64,000 nucleotides of DNA from Lachnoclostridium sp. (GTDB taxonomy: Bacteria > Bacillota > Clostridia > Lachnospirales > Lachnospiraceae), in assembly GCA_023665475.1 (NCBI GenBank), contig JAMPEB010000003.1:62001-126000 (forward strand), read 5' to 3'. A program made the translations under genes and the position numbers. Shown one piece after another: positions 1 through 8,575 of the stretch. The notes beneath the pieces are model-generated. The model saw only the letters and a program-made list of their open reading frames with translations. It had not been told where the DNA came from and searched no databases. How positions within the stretch are numbered: position 1 is the first letter of the stretch; each line of letters opens with the position of its first letter.

Positions 1-576
1 CGTAATGGTACCGTTTACATTAATTCCCATCAACTGAGCCGCTCCCTTATCCTCGGAAACAGCCAGCATTGCCTGCCCCGCCTTGGTCTTATTGATAAAG
101 AGCATCAATGCGACAATGATAATGATACAGACGATAATCGTCACTATGGTTTCCCCTGTAATCAAAAGCTGCCCGTCAAACAGACGCAACGGCTTTAATG
201 ATACAACAGAGGTAAAAAATTTTGTGTTGGAGCCAAAAATCAACAGTGCCATATTCTGCAGCAGATAGCTGACGCCGATAGCGGTAATCAGCACCGCAAG
301 GGGTGAGGAAGCCATTCTCAAAGGCTTATAGGCAACCTTCTCAATCAGCATGCCAAGCAGCGTGCACAGAACCACTGCAGCCAATACTCCCACCGGTATG
401 GGCAGATGCATCGTATTACAGATGGTAAAGGTGGTAAATGCTCCCACCATGATAACATCTCCATGTGCAAAGTTTAACATTTTAGCAATGCCGTATACCA
501 TGGTATATCCCAGCGCAATCAAGGCATACACACTGCCAAGACTGATGCCGTTAATAAGATATTGCAGAAAATTCAT
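1..576 (-). CDS. livH: Branched-chain amino acid ABC transporter permease LivH (3' part, cut by window edge)
   Basis: The reading frame starts at the ATG at 576 and runs open to base 1, so the C-terminus lies outside the window. The N-terminus reads MNFLQYLINGISLGSVYALI, followed by a GYTMVYGIAKMLNFAHGD stretch, the typical opening of LivH-type inner-membrane permeases (NFAHGD motif near residue 37). Several hydrophobic segments follow. GGAGGGATTCCTC precedes the ATG at good spacing. It lies downstream of the livK-type gene on the same strand, so together they form part of a Leu/Ile/Val importer; the livM, livG and livF partners would be expected beyond the left edge. Identification is by recognised family sequence. 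Confidence 0.9.
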   Translation of the reverse strand, partial: MNFLQYLINGISLGSVYALIALGYTMVYGIAKMLNFAHGDVIMVGAFTTFTICNTMHLPIPVGVLAAVVLCTLLGMLIEKVAYKPLRMASSPLAVLITAIGVSYLLQNMALLIFGSNTKFFTSVVSLKPLRLFDGQLLITGETIVTIIVCIIIIVALMLFINKTKAGQAMLAVSEDKGAAQLMGINVNGTIT

Positions 577-615
577 GAGGAATCCCTCCATTTCCAAACA
601 TCATAATTGTCTTTA

Positions 616-644
616 AGTATAACAGAATGCAGGCAAGCCCGCAA
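616..644 (-). promoter_or_regulatory. Candidate promoter of livH
   Basis: On the minus strand TTGCGG (639-644) is followed after 17 bases by TATACT (616-621), a good vegetative sigma-factor promoter about 40 bases before the livH ATG. It lies downstream of the livK terminator, so livH can be transcribed separately from livK. Confidence 0.55.
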
Positions 645-702
645 GTTATTTTCGGTTTCATGAAAAAGAATCCTGCCCTGAGGGCTTTTATATCATATGA
701 TA

Positions 703-740
703 AGAAAAGAGGGCTGCCCTGAATGGTAAGGCAACCCCCT
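703..740 (-). terminator. Rho-independent terminator after livK
   Basis: On the minus strand GGGTTGCC (730-737) pairs with GGCAGCCC (711-718 region), including one G-T pair, and is followed by a T-rich tail TCTTTTCTTA. It lies 15 bases after the livK stop codon. Partial read-through would give more binding protein than permease. Confidence 0.7.
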
Positions 741-754
741 TTGGCTACTTTATA

Positions 755-2017
755 TTACATTGCTACATAAGCACCATCCTGAATCTTAACAGCCTTGGGA
801 GCCTTGTTGGGCTCGCCGGAAGCATTCCATGTCATGCCTGCGCCGGTCAATCCGTCCAGAGTGATGGAGGTGATTCCGGTCTTTAAGCCCTCACAGATTT
901 CAGATGTACTCATATCAGGCGTTACACCGCTCTTTTCAATAGCTGCCTTCAATGCATAAACGCCATCATAAGCATCTGCTGCAAACTGATTGGGAATTTC
1001 GCCATACTTCTCCTGATAAGTCTTTACAAACTTCTGGGTCAAATCATCCTTTGCATCTGCTGCGAAAGGAGTCAGCAGCATAACACCCTCTGCCAGCTTC
1101 GTGTCAAAATTCTCTACAGTGAGAATACCATCCATACCGTCACAACTGAAGAACTTAGGTGCATAACCCATCTGGTCTGCCTGCTTTAAGATCAAAGCGG
1201 ATTCCTGATAATAAATAGGCAAAAAGACCAAATCTGCTCCTGCAGACTGTGCTTTCTGAAGCTGTACGGAGAAATCCGTATTGCTGTCCGCCGTAAATGC
1301 TTCCTGAGCAACAATCTCAAAAGACTGATCCTTAGCGCCCTTTACAAAACTCTCATAAATACCTTTAGAATAATCGGTGGAGCTGTCATAAATGATAGCT
1401 ATCTTTTGAGCAAGCTTTTGCTCACCGATGTACTGTGCGCTGGCTGCACCCTGATCCGGATCCGAGAAGCATACACGGAAGCCGTTGTCATACTGTGTGC
1501 ACTTTACTGCGGAACCGGAAGGAGTCAACTGGAACATATTATCCCTATAGGTCTCCTCTGATACAGCAATGGAAGGACCGCTGGTAACTGCACCCAAGAC
1601 CATCTGTGCACCCCAATCCTTTACCGTATTATACGCAGAAATAACCTTTTCTGCATCGTGCTCATCATCCTCAAACCTCAGCTCCAACTGATATGACTTG
1701 CCATTTACGGTGACACCGCCGGCTGCATTGATCTCATCTACCGCAATCTGGGCTGCATTACGAACATTCAGACCGTATATAGCAGCGCCGCCGGTCAGAG
1801 GTCCCATGCCTCCGATCTTGAATACACCGTCAGCAGAAGCGGAAGTGCCCGCTCCGGTATTGGATGCATCCGTACCTGCGGAAGATTCCTGCGTCTGGGA
1901 TTCATTCCCGCCAGCCGCGGAGCTTCCCTGTGAGGCATTGTTGTTACCGCAACCTGCCATGGCAAGCACCATTGCGGAAGCAACTACAACACTTAAAAAC
2001 TTTTTCATTTTTCTCAT
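755..2017 (-). CDS. livK: Branched-chain amino acid ABC transporter substrate-binding lipoprotein LivK
   Basis: This 420-residue protein is an extracytoplasmic solute-binding protein of the Leu/Ile/Val-binding family (periplasmic-binding fold type I). The N-terminus has a lipoprotein signal ending in AMAGC at residues 19-23, followed by a Ser/Gly/Asn/Thr-rich linker to about residue 62. The domain then begins FKIGGMGPLTGGAA and contains the family's AVDEINAAGG and later FAADAYDGVYALKAAI stretches. The start is supported by GGAGGAGACAATT before ATG. It sits upstream of livH on the same strand, separated by a terminator and a second promoter. The exact ligand (Leu, Ile, Val or another amino acid) cannot be told from sequence. 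Confidence 0.93.
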   Translation of the reverse strand: MRKMKKFLSVVVASAMVLAMAGCGNNNASQGSSAAGGNESQTQESSAGTDASNTGAGTSASADGVFKIGGMGPLTGGAAIYGLNVRNAAQIAVDEINAAGGVTVNGKSYQLELRFEDDEHDAEKVISAYNTVKDWGAQMVLGAVTSGPSIAVSEETYRDNMFQLTPSGSAVKCTQYDNGFRVCFSDPDQGAASAQYIGEQKLAQKIAIIYDSSTDYSKGIYESFVKGAKDQSFEIVAQEAFTADSNTDFSVQLQKAQSAGADLVFLPIYYQESALILKQADQMGYAPKFFSCDGMDGILTVENFDTKLAEGVMLLTPFAADAKDDLTQKFVKTYQEKYGEIPNQFAADAYDGVYALKAAIEKSGVTPDMSTSEICEGLKTGITSITLDGLTGAGMTWNASGEPNKAPKAVKIQDGAYVAM

Positions 2018-2036
2018 AATTGTCTCCTCCTTTTAG

Positions 2037-2064
2037 ATTGTATACAAATATTATGATATACAAT
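2037..2064 (-). promoter_or_regulatory. Inverted repeat in the livK leader, candidate operator
   Basis: ATTGTATA (2037-2044) and TATACAAT (2057-2064) form an 8-base inverted repeat with 12 bases between. The left arm sits inside a perfect 10-base palindrome TTGTATACAA (2038-2047), a shape common for GntR-type operators. It lies 20 bases upstream of the livK start and downstream of a weak promoter-like TTACAA/TATATC pair. No regulator is visible nearby. Confidence 0.35.
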
Positions 2065-2123
2065 TATTACTTATGCATTGTAATCACTCTTGCAGGATTT
2101 GTCAATATTTTTATGAAAAGTTT

Positions 2124-2468
2124 TTAGGCATCCGCTTTCTCTACCCGGCTGATAGCTGTTTTTTCCATAGGAATACGGCAGTTTTTGTTATTTCCGAACT
2201 CCACGATAACCGTGTTGTCTTCGTCGGAAATGTCTATCACAATGCCATAAAATCCGGAGGTGGTAAGTACGCAGTCGCCGGGAGCCAAATCCGCCAGCAT
2301 GGTATTGAGCCTCTTCTGCTCCTTTTTCTGAGGCCTGATCATAAGAAAATACATGATTGCAATCCACGCCGCAAACATGACAAACACGCTGACAAGACTG
2401 CCCGTTGCCTGTCCGGCTGCCGCCGCATCCGCCACCGTAGCTTCAGCTTCCGATAACAAAATTCCCAT
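2124..2468 (-). CDS. yajC: Sec translocase accessory subunit YajC
   Basis: A 114-residue small membrane protein of the YajC family, which associates with SecDF-YidC in the cytoplasmic membrane. One transmembrane helix (about residues 25-45) ends in the family hallmark FLMIRPQKKEQKR, followed by the cytoplasmic LAPGDCVLTTSGFYGIV segment. The longer in-frame start at 2519 adds 17 residues not expected for the family; the ATG at 2468 has AGGAAAAAT in front and is preferred. It follows tgt on the same strand, a classic tgt-yajC order, with a promoter of its own between them. No secD/secF is next to it. Confidence 0.93.
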   Translation of the reverse strand: MGILLSEAEATVADAAAAGQATGSLVSVFVMFAAWIAIMYFLMIRPQKKEQKRLNTMLADLAPGDCVLTTSGFYGIVIDISDEDNTVIVEFGNNKNCRIPMEKTAISRVEKADA

Positions 2469-2596
2469 ATTTTTCCTCGTTTCTGCGCAGCAACTGGTTG
2501 TTTGATTATCCATACACATACCGTTCCATCTGTGAATGCCGCGCTGTCACAGATTTACGCATACGGCTGTACAAGTGTATGGTTATACAAGTAAGT

Positions 2597-2625
2597 ATGA
2601 TACACAATTTTTTTCATACGCACAA
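2597..2625 (-). promoter_or_regulatory. Candidate promoter of yajC
   Basis: Minus-strand TTGTGC (2620-2625), a 17-base spacer and TATCAT (2597-2602). It lies between the tgt stop and the yajC start, leaving a leader of about 120 bases. Confidence 0.5.
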
Positions 2626-2662
2626 GCTTTTTATAAAAATTTAATATAAGCTGCCGATAAAA

Positions 2663-3808
2663 TTATCCATTTCCGCTTTCCGTCATTCCTTCCAGCTTTT
2701 CCTTCTTATAGGCGGCAAATCTGCCCTCGTCCAGCGCATCCCGTATTTCCTTCATCATGGTATTGTAAAAATACAGATTGTGAAGCACGCAAAGCCTCAT
2801 TCCCAGCATCTCCTTCGCTTTCAGCAAGTGGCGGATATATGCCTTTGAGTATCTTTGACATGCCGGACACATACAGCCTTCCTCAATAGGGCTGTCATCC
2901 AGTTCATATTTTGCATTAAACAGATTCACCCTGCCATGATTGGTATATAGATGACCATGCCTGCCGTTTCGGGAAGGATATACACAGTCAAAAAAATCAA
3001 TGCCCCGCTCCACGCCCTCTAAAATATTTGCAGGCGTACCCACGCCCATCAGATAGGTGGGTTTTTCCAAAGGAAGGAATGGCACCACTTCCTCCAAAAC
3101 ATGATACATCTCCTCATGGCTCTCTCCTACCGCAAGTCCGCCCACCGCATAGCCGTCCAAATCAAATTCACTGATTCGCTTGGCATGTTCGATACGGATA
3201 TCATCATATACCGCCCCTTGATTAATGCCAAAAAGAAGCTGATTCGGATTTACCGTATCTTCCAGCGCATTCAGGCGATTCATTTCGTCTTTGCATCTTT
3301 TCAGCCATCTGGTAGTGCGCTCTGTGGAAGCCTGCACATATTTTTTATCCGCCTTGCTGGGAGCGCATTCGTCAAAAGCCATTGCAATGGTGGAGCCTAA
3401 ATTGGACTGTATCTGCATGCTTTCTTCCGGACCCATAAATATCTTATGCCCGTCAATATGGGAGTTGAAATACACTCCCTCTTCTTTGATTTTACGAAGC
3501 TTTGCCAAAGAAAATACCTGGAATCCACCGGAATCCGTAAGGATTGGTTTATCCCAGGACATAAATTTATGGAGCCCTCCCAATTGTTTAATCACCCTGT
3601 CGCCGGGGCGCACATGCAGATGGTAAGTGTTGGACAACTCCACCTGTGTCCCTATCTGCTCTAAATCGGCGGAGGACACCGCTCCCTTAATCGCTGCAAC
3701 AGTGCCCACATTCATAAAGACAGGGGTTTGTATCGTGCCATGAACCGTGTGCATCTCGCCTCTCTTGGCTCTTCCCTCCTGCTTTAAGATATGATATATG
3801 GAACTCAT
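2663..3808 (-). CDS. tgt: tRNA-guanine transglycosylase (queuosine biosynthesis)
   Basis: A 381-residue bacterial Tgt, which exchanges guanine-34 of GU(N) anticodon tRNAs for preQ1. Visible are the TDSGGFQVFSL active-site stretch near residue 94, the FDCVYPSRNGRHG segment with the second catalytic Asp, and the C-terminal zinc site (C-x-C-x2-C, then His about 25 residues on, in LCVLHN). Length is normal. The ATG lies one base after the stop of the upstream carboxypeptidase gene, with GGGAGG overlapping that gene's last codons, so the two genes are translationally close. No preQ1 synthesis genes are in the window. Confidence 0.96.
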   Translation of the reverse strand: MSSIYHILKQEGRAKRGEMHTVHGTIQTPVFMNVGTVAAIKGAVSSADLEQIGTQVELSNTYHLHVRPGDRVIKQLGGLHKFMSWDKPILTDSGGFQVFSLAKLRKIKEEGVYFNSHIDGHKIFMGPEESMQIQSNLGSTIAMAFDECAPSKADKKYVQASTERTTRWLKRCKDEMNRLNALEDTVNPNQLLFGINQGAVYDDIRIEHAKRISEFDLDGYAVGGLAVGESHEEMYHVLEEVVPFLPLEKPTYLMGVGTPANILEGVERGIDFFDCVYPSRNGRHGHLYTNHGRVNLFNAKYELDDSPIEEGCMCPACQRYSKAYIRHLLKAKEMLGMRLCVLHNLYFYNTMMKEIRDALDEGRFAAYKKEKLEGMTESGNG

Positions 3809-3809
3809 A

Positions 3810-4874
3810 TCATAATTCCTCCCAGAATTCTTCTAAAGTCATATTATTTTCCGTAATCACCGTAGCTGCCTCTATGCCCACATAGCGGAAATGCCAAGGC
3901 TCATACTTCACTCCTGTTATATATTCCTTCTCCTTTGGATAACGCAGGATAAATCCATATTTATAGCTGTTTTTGGCAAGCCAGATTCCTTCCTTCGTAT
4001 CTTCAAAATCTTCCGTAAGCTCCTGATGTGAGTTGCAGACAATGTCAAGGGCAAGCCCTAACTGATGCTCGCTGGAACCCGGAATCTGAACTCTCCTGCT
4101 GGAAAGCTGGAAGGCTTCCACATATGAAAATCCCATGTTCATGTAAGATACCATGTGCTGGTTAATAAGCCCCTCCTGATATTCCAAATCACGATAGGAA
4201 GAACATGGTTTTAAGTAAAGTTCCTCCTTCGCTGCCGCTTCCAGCATATCGTTATAGTCATCCAAAATGCGGGAATCGCACTGTTTAATGCCTTTCAATG
4301 TCTTGATATTTCCCTTGGGGAAAGTATAGTCGTCGGGAATGGAATGCTGCTTATTCACCAAGATGAGCCGCCAGTCATCCTTGGAAAAATTTTCGGAAAT
4401 CTTTAAATCATCCTCCGGCAAATCCGTTTCCTGTGAAGCATTCTGTCCTTTATTCTGCTCTTTTTCCAAAGCCTTCATCTGTTCTTCACTCAGATAGACA
4501 TGATCCAATTCTTCGGAAGAAAGACTCTCCAAGATGTCCTCATCTTCTATGAATTCCGCCTCCGACATATCAAGCTTCGGTTCGCTTGCCAGAAAGATAT
4601 CGTCATGCATTTCCAAATCCAGAGAGCCGATGCCGTCCCCGTTGTCCGAAGAAATGAACAAAGGAAAAGAAAAACTGCTGTAAACCGTAAACAGGCAGAA
4701 CATCATGGCAAGCATGGCAAAGCGCTTCCCGTTTCCCCTGATATAATAAAGCACATGAAAAAAGAACATACTGACAAACAGTACAGGAATTACCAGATAA
4801 CTGCATATTCTGTTTTTTCTGCCGAATTTAAAAAGCTGTTTTTTAACCCGCTCTTTTAATGTTTTTTCATTCAT
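3810..4874 (-). CDS. D-alanyl-D-alanine carboxypeptidase, VanY / M15B type, membrane-anchored
   Basis: A 354-residue membrane-anchored zinc peptidase predicted to trim the terminal D-Ala of peptidoglycan stem peptides. Two hydrophobic segments near the N-terminus (about 25-44 and 52-72) are followed by a long acidic Glu/Asp-rich linker to about residue 165. The catalytic domain shows the SSYRDLEYQ segment, the zinc motif SSEHQLGLALD (His and Asp ligands) and the C-terminal EPWHFRYVG motif with the third zinc ligand. It is the first gene of a probable vanY-tgt transcript. The presence of M15B peptidases alone does not mean vancomycin resistance; no van ligases or regulators are near. Confidence 0.9.
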   Translation of the reverse strand: MNEKTLKERVKKQLFKFGRKNRICSYLVIPVLFVSMFFFHVLYYIRGNGKRFAMLAMMFCLFTVYSSFSFPLFISSDNGDGIGSLDLEMHDDIFLASEPKLDMSEAEFIEDEDILESLSSEELDHVYLSEEQMKALEKEQNKGQNASQETDLPEDDLKISENFSKDDWRLILVNKQHSIPDDYTFPKGNIKTLKGIKQCDSRILDDYNDMLEAAAKEELYLKPCSSYRDLEYQEGLINQHMVSYMNMGFSYVEAFQLSSRRVQIPGSSEHQLGLALDIVCNSHQELTEDFEDTKEGIWLAKNSYKYGFILRYPKEKEYITGVKYEPWHFRYVGIEAATVITENNMTLEEFWEEL

Positions 4875-4936
4875 CTGACATGCCTCGTTTTATCAACTGC
4901 CAAAGACAGAAAATTTCCCTAATATAAACTATCTCA

Positions 4937-4951
4937 GTGTTATCATAACAC
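4937..4951. promoter_or_regulatory. Perfect 7-1-7 palindrome between divergent genes
   Basis: GTGTTATCATAACAC is a perfect inverted repeat with a one-base centre. It lies in the 189-base gap between the carboxypeptidase gene (minus) and aroC (plus), 62 bases upstream of the former's ATG and 38 bases upstream of the aroC -35. It is a candidate operator; the cognate regulator is not evident. Confidence 0.35.
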
Positions 4952-4988
4952 ATATTTTAATTTTACGCACTATTTTTCTTTAAAAAAG

Positions 4989-5017
4989 TTGCCAATTTCT
5001 TCTTCATTCGTTATAAT
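4989..5017 (+). promoter_or_regulatory. Promoter of aroC
   Basis: TTGCCA (4989-4994), a 17-base spacer and a perfect TATAAT (5012-5017) lie about 47 bases before the preferred aroC start. Confidence 0.75.
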
Positions 5018-5063
5018 TTGAGAATAAATACTTGCATGATACGGTGCGGAAATGAGGTTTGGC

Positions 5064-6161
5064 ATGGCGGGTTCTACATTCGGAACAATTTTTAAAATAA
5101 CCACCTGGGGCGAATCCCACGGCAAAGCGTTGGGCGTTGTCATTGACGGCTGCCCTGCGGGACTTCCCCTTTGTGAGGAAGACATTCAGGTTTATCTGAA
5201 CCGCCGGAAGCCCGGCACAAGCAATATCACCACTCCCAGAAAAGAGGCGGATCTTGTGGAAATCCTCTCCGGCGTCTTTGAAGGGAAAACCACGGGAACG
5301 CCGATTTCCCTTATTGTGAAAAACACTTCCCAAATTTCCGGAGATTACAGCGAAATTGCAGGCTATTACCGTCCCGGTCATGCGGATTATACCTTTGATG
5401 AAAAATACGGATTCCGGGATTACAGAGGCGGCGGCCGCTCGTCCGGCAGGGAAACCATCGGTCGTGTAGCCGCGGGAGCCATTGCCTGCAAAATTCTTGC
5501 GCTGCTGGGCATAGAGGTCTGCGCTTACACCAAAAGCATCGGCCCCGTGGAAATCGACCCGTCAAATTTTGATAAGGATGCCATTCTTGCCACGAAAACT
5601 GCCATGCCGGATTTTCAGGCGGATGAAAAAGCCGTGGCCTATCTGGAGACTGCAAGGCAGAATCTGGATTCCGTAGGCGGCGTGATGGAGTGCGTGGTTA
5701 CGGGCGTTCCCACCGGTATCGGCGAGCCCGTATTTGAAAAGCTGGACGCGAACCTCGCCAAGGCAGTCATGTCCGTCGGCGCCGTAAAAGCCGTGGAAAT
5801 CGGCGGCGGCACACAGGTTTCTACCCGCTTTGGCAGCGAAAACAATGATGCTTTCCGCATGGACGGGGAAAAAGTTGTCAAAAACAGCAATCACGCAGGA
5901 GGCATTTTGGGCGGAATCAGCGACGGAAGCGCCATTGTCCTGCGAGCGCATGTAAAGCCCACTCCGTCTATCTTTAAGCCCCAGCAGACCATAGATAAGT
6001 CCCATACGGAAATAGATGTCCAAATAAAAGGACGGCATGACCCCGTCATTGTTCCCAGAGCCGTGGTAGTCATGGAATGCATGACCGCTATCACCGTTCT
6101 GGATGCCATGATGGTCAACATGTCGTCCCGCATGGATTTTTTAAAAGATTTTTACGCCTGA
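5064..6161 (+). CDS. aroC: Chorismate synthase
   Basis: A 365-residue FMN-dependent enzyme that converts EPSP to chorismate, the last step of the shikimate pathway. The N-terminus is the family signature MAGSTFGTIFKITTWGESHG; later come GRSSGRETIGRVAAGA (FMN/substrate binding, near residue 125) and the C-terminal HDPVIVPRAVVVMECMTA motif. An upstream in-frame ATG at 5052 exists, but GAGG lies six bases before the ATG at 5064 and the family normally begins there. It is monocistronic: its stop is four bases from the stop of the convergent lactonase gene. No other shikimate genes are adjacent. Confidence 0.96.
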   Translation: MAGSTFGTIFKITTWGESHGKALGVVIDGCPAGLPLCEEDIQVYLNRRKPGTSNITTPRKEADLVEILSGVFEGKTTGTPISLIVKNTSQISGDYSEIAGYYRPGHADYTFDEKYGFRDYRGGGRSSGRETIGRVAAGAIACKILALLGIEVCAYTKSIGPVEIDPSNFDKDAILATKTAMPDFQADEKAVAYLETARQNLDSVGGVMECVVTGVPTGIGEPVFEKLDANLAKAVMSVGAVKAVEIGGGTQVSTRFGSENNDAFRMDGEKVVKNSNHAGGILGGISDGSAIVLRAHVKPTPSIFKPQQTIDKSHTEIDVQIKGRHDPVIVPRAVVVMECMTAITVLDAMMVNMSSRMDFLKDFYA

Positions 6162-6165
6162 ACTA

Positions 6166-7233
6166 TCAGGGAGTCAGTTTGTGGAAGGTAATGCAGTTTG
6201 GCACATCCACCTTTAAAGCGGGACCATTCATCATCATGGTTCCGTTTTCCAAATCTATCCGGAAAAATGTCATGGTATTGCTCTCATGGTTTAAGGAAAC
6301 CAGAAATTTGTTGTTGGGGAACAAGTCCACATCTTTGGGATACTCTCCGCTGATAGGAAGCCTTAAGTTGGGGGTCAGGGTTCCGTCTTTTTTGTTGACA
6401 TTATAAATCACCACGGAATTATCCCCGGCAAGGGAGCTTACCAGATAATTATAATCCTTGGAAAAACTCAGGGCGCTGGCGGAATTGATGCTCCCTTTCT
6501 CCGGTTCAATCTCCTGCACCTTCTGGATTTTTTCAAAATAAGGAATATTTTCCCGGTCTTCATAAGAATAAACATCAATATAACATTTCAACTCATGAAC
6601 GATATAAATAAATCTGCCGTCCTCCGATATCTTGATATGTCTGGGAGCGGATTCCAAATCACTTCTGATAACATCCGCAAGGAATACCTTGCCTTTTTCC
6701 AAATCAAGGCGGTACACATTAACATGATCCATTCCCTGATCCGCCACCAAAAGATATTTATTGTCATGGGTCATGCGGGCACAGTTGATATGGGGTCTGA
6801 AATTCCGCTCCGCCATGCTTCCGAGCCCTTTGTGAAAAATCTCATCCGTGATTTCTCCGATGGAGCCGTCCTTGTTTAATCTAAGCACCGTCAGCTTGCC
6901 GTCATGATAACCCGCCACAAACAGATAACTGTCCGTAAAGTCCGTGGATACATAGCATCCTCTCATCCCGTTGATAGAGGCAAAATTAATTAATTCAAGC
7001 CCGCCGTCCTTCTCAATAATGTAGGATTCTACCCCGAAGTCCGTGATGGAGTACAGATACTTCCCGTTATGTGAAATGGTGATATAGGAGGAATTGGTAA
7101 TTTCCACCTTCTCTTTTTCGATAAATCTCCCCTGATCCATATCCACATCATATACCTTGATTCCGTGGCTGTCTCCCTGCGTATAAGTGGAAACATATGC
7201 AACATACTTTTCTTTCGCCATCTTACTAACCAT
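6166..7233 (-). CDS. Lactonase-family beta-propeller protein (6-phosphogluconolactonase-like)
   Basis: A 355-residue protein of the seven-bladed beta-propeller lactonase family (YbhE/Pgl type), whose best-known member hydrolyses 6-phosphogluconolactone in the pentose phosphate pathway. Repeated propeller blades are seen as GKYLYSI, KYLLVADQGMDHVNVYRL, GRFIYIVHEL and KFLVSLNHESNTMTFF segments, and the family opening YVAYVSTYTQG is present. Two starts are possible (ATG at 7233 or 7221); neither has an ideally spaced ribosome site. No oxidative pentose phosphate gene adjoins it, so the substrate is inferred from the family only. Confidence 0.82.
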   Translation of the reverse strand: MVSKMAKEKYVAYVSTYTQGDSHGIKVYDVDMDQGRFIEKEKVEITNSSYITISHNGKYLYSITDFGVESYIIEKDGGLELINFASINGMRGCYVSTDFTDSYLFVAGYHDGKLTVLRLNKDGSIGEITDEIFHKGLGSMAERNFRPHINCARMTHDNKYLLVADQGMDHVNVYRLDLEKGKVFLADVIRSDLESAPRHIKISEDGRFIYIVHELKCYIDVYSYEDRENIPYFEKIQKVQEIEPEKGSINSASALSFSKDYNYLVSSLAGDNSVVIYNVNKKDGTLTPNLRLPISGEYPKDVDLFPNNKFLVSLNHESNTMTFFRIDLENGTMMMNGPALKVDVPNCITFHKLTP

Positions 7234-7396
7234 GCCTTTCCGCAGCCTGCGAATTCCTGATAATATATGCTATCCGCGGGCACAATATTTGCAAAACGAA
7301 CAGTTATGAATATGGTCTTATTATAGCATATATTCCCTCAATTTGAAACACTTTGTCCGCATATTTTTCGGTCTTTGTTTTTTTCTGTATTTTTCG

Positions 7397-7425
7397 TTGA
7401 CATTCCTTATAATAATGTTTATTAT
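7397..7425 (+). promoter_or_regulatory. Promoter of potABCD
   Basis: A perfect -35 TTGACA (7397-7402), a 17-base spacer and TATTAT (7420-7425) lie about 75 bases before the potA start. The flanking DNA is strongly A+T-rich. Confidence 0.8.
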
Positions 7426-7501
7426 TTATATCATATTGGCTAATAATTTTCAGCGATGCAACTGCCAATTACGAAAGAACATCGCAGAAGTGAGGAGGCA
7501 A

Positions 7502-8575
7502 ATGAAAAACGCATTGGTGAATTTGGAAAACATTACAAAATCATTTGACGGACAGATGATTCTGGATGACCTGAATCTCTATATCAGGGAGAATGAATTT
7601 TTGACACTTTTGGGGCCCAGCGGATGTGGTAAGACTACTACGCTGCGCATTCTGGGCGGTTTTGAAAAACCTGACAAGGGTCATGTAATCTTTGAAGGAA
7701 AAGACATTACCAACCTTCCACCAAATAAGCGTAACCTAAACACGGTATTCCAGAAATATGCTCTCTTTACCCATATGAATATTGCGGAAAATATTGCTTT
7801 TGGGTTAAAGATTAAAAATAAAAGCCAGTCCTATATAAACGACAAAATTAAATATGCGTTGAAGCTGGTAAACTTAGACGGCTATGAGAACCGTATGCCC
7901 GACTCCTTAAGCGGCGGTCAGCAGCAGCGTATCGCCATTGCAAGAGCCATCGTAAACGAGCCGAAACTCCTGCTCCTCGACGAACCTTTGGGGGCTTTGG
8001 ATTTAAAGCTCCGTCAGGATATGCAGTATGAACTGATAAGACTTAAGAACGAACTTGGCATTACATTTATTTATGTTACCCACGATCAGGAAGAGGCCCT
8101 GACCATGTCGGATACCATTGTGGTTATGAATCAGGGATATATCCAGCAGATCGGCACGCCGGAAAGCATTTATAACGAACCGGAAAATGCCTTTGTTGCG
8201 GATTTTATCGGTGACAGCAACATTATAAACGCCCTTATGATCAAGGACCGTCTGGTTGAGATTCTGGGCGCCCGATTTGTTTGTGTGGACGAGGGCTTTG
8301 GCGAAAATAAGCCCGTGGATGTAGTGATCCGTCCCGAAGATGTGGAGCTTGTATCTCCCGGCGAAGGCACTATCGAAGGTACGGTCACACACCTGATTTT
8401 CAAAGGGGTTCATTATGAAATGGAAGTCATGGCAGGAGGCTTTGAATGGCTGGTGCATTCCACCAAAATGCAGGAAGTCGGCACCCGTGTAGGCATCAAA
8501 GTTGACCCTTTTAATATCCAGATTATGAACAAACCGGAATCTGAAGACGAGGAGGCGGTAGGTGTCAATGAATAA
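7502..8575 (+). CDS. potA: Spermidine/putrescine ABC transporter ATP-binding protein
   Basis: A 357-residue ATPase that powers polyamine import from the cytoplasmic side. Walker [10 protein letters not shown] is at residues 38-46, followed by a Q-loop (FQKYALF), the LSGGQQQR signature and Walker [13 protein letters not shown] with the D-loop, then the H-loop YVTHDQEEA. The C-terminal about 120 residues form a TOBE-type regulatory domain. The longest frame starts at 7343, but its first 53 residues are hydrophobic, lie over the promoter and are not family-like; the ATG at 7502 has GAGGAGG before it. It overlaps potB by 14 bases, indicating translational coupling. Confidence 0.95.
   Translation: MKNALVNLENITKSFDGQMILDDLNLYIRENEFLTLLGPSGCGKTTTLRILGGFEKPDKGHVIFEGKDITNLPPNKRNLNTVFQKYALFTHMNIAENIAFGLKIKNKSQSYINDKIKYALKLVNLDGYENRMPDSLSGGQQQRIAIARAIVNEPKLLLLDEPLGALDLKLRQDMQYELIRLKNELGITFIYVTHDQEEALTMSDTIVVMNQGYIQQIGTPESIYNEPENAFVADFIGDSNIINALMIKDRLVEILGARFVCVDEGFGENKPVDVVIRPEDVELVSPGEGTIEGTVTHLIFKGVHYEMEVMAGGFEWLVHSTKMQEVGTRVGIKVDPFNIQIMNKPESEDEEAVGVNE

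Noticed and set aside
7343-7501. N-terminal extension of PotA
   Set aside because: It overlaps the promoter, is hydrophobic and unlike the family; the ATG at 7502 has the ribosome site.
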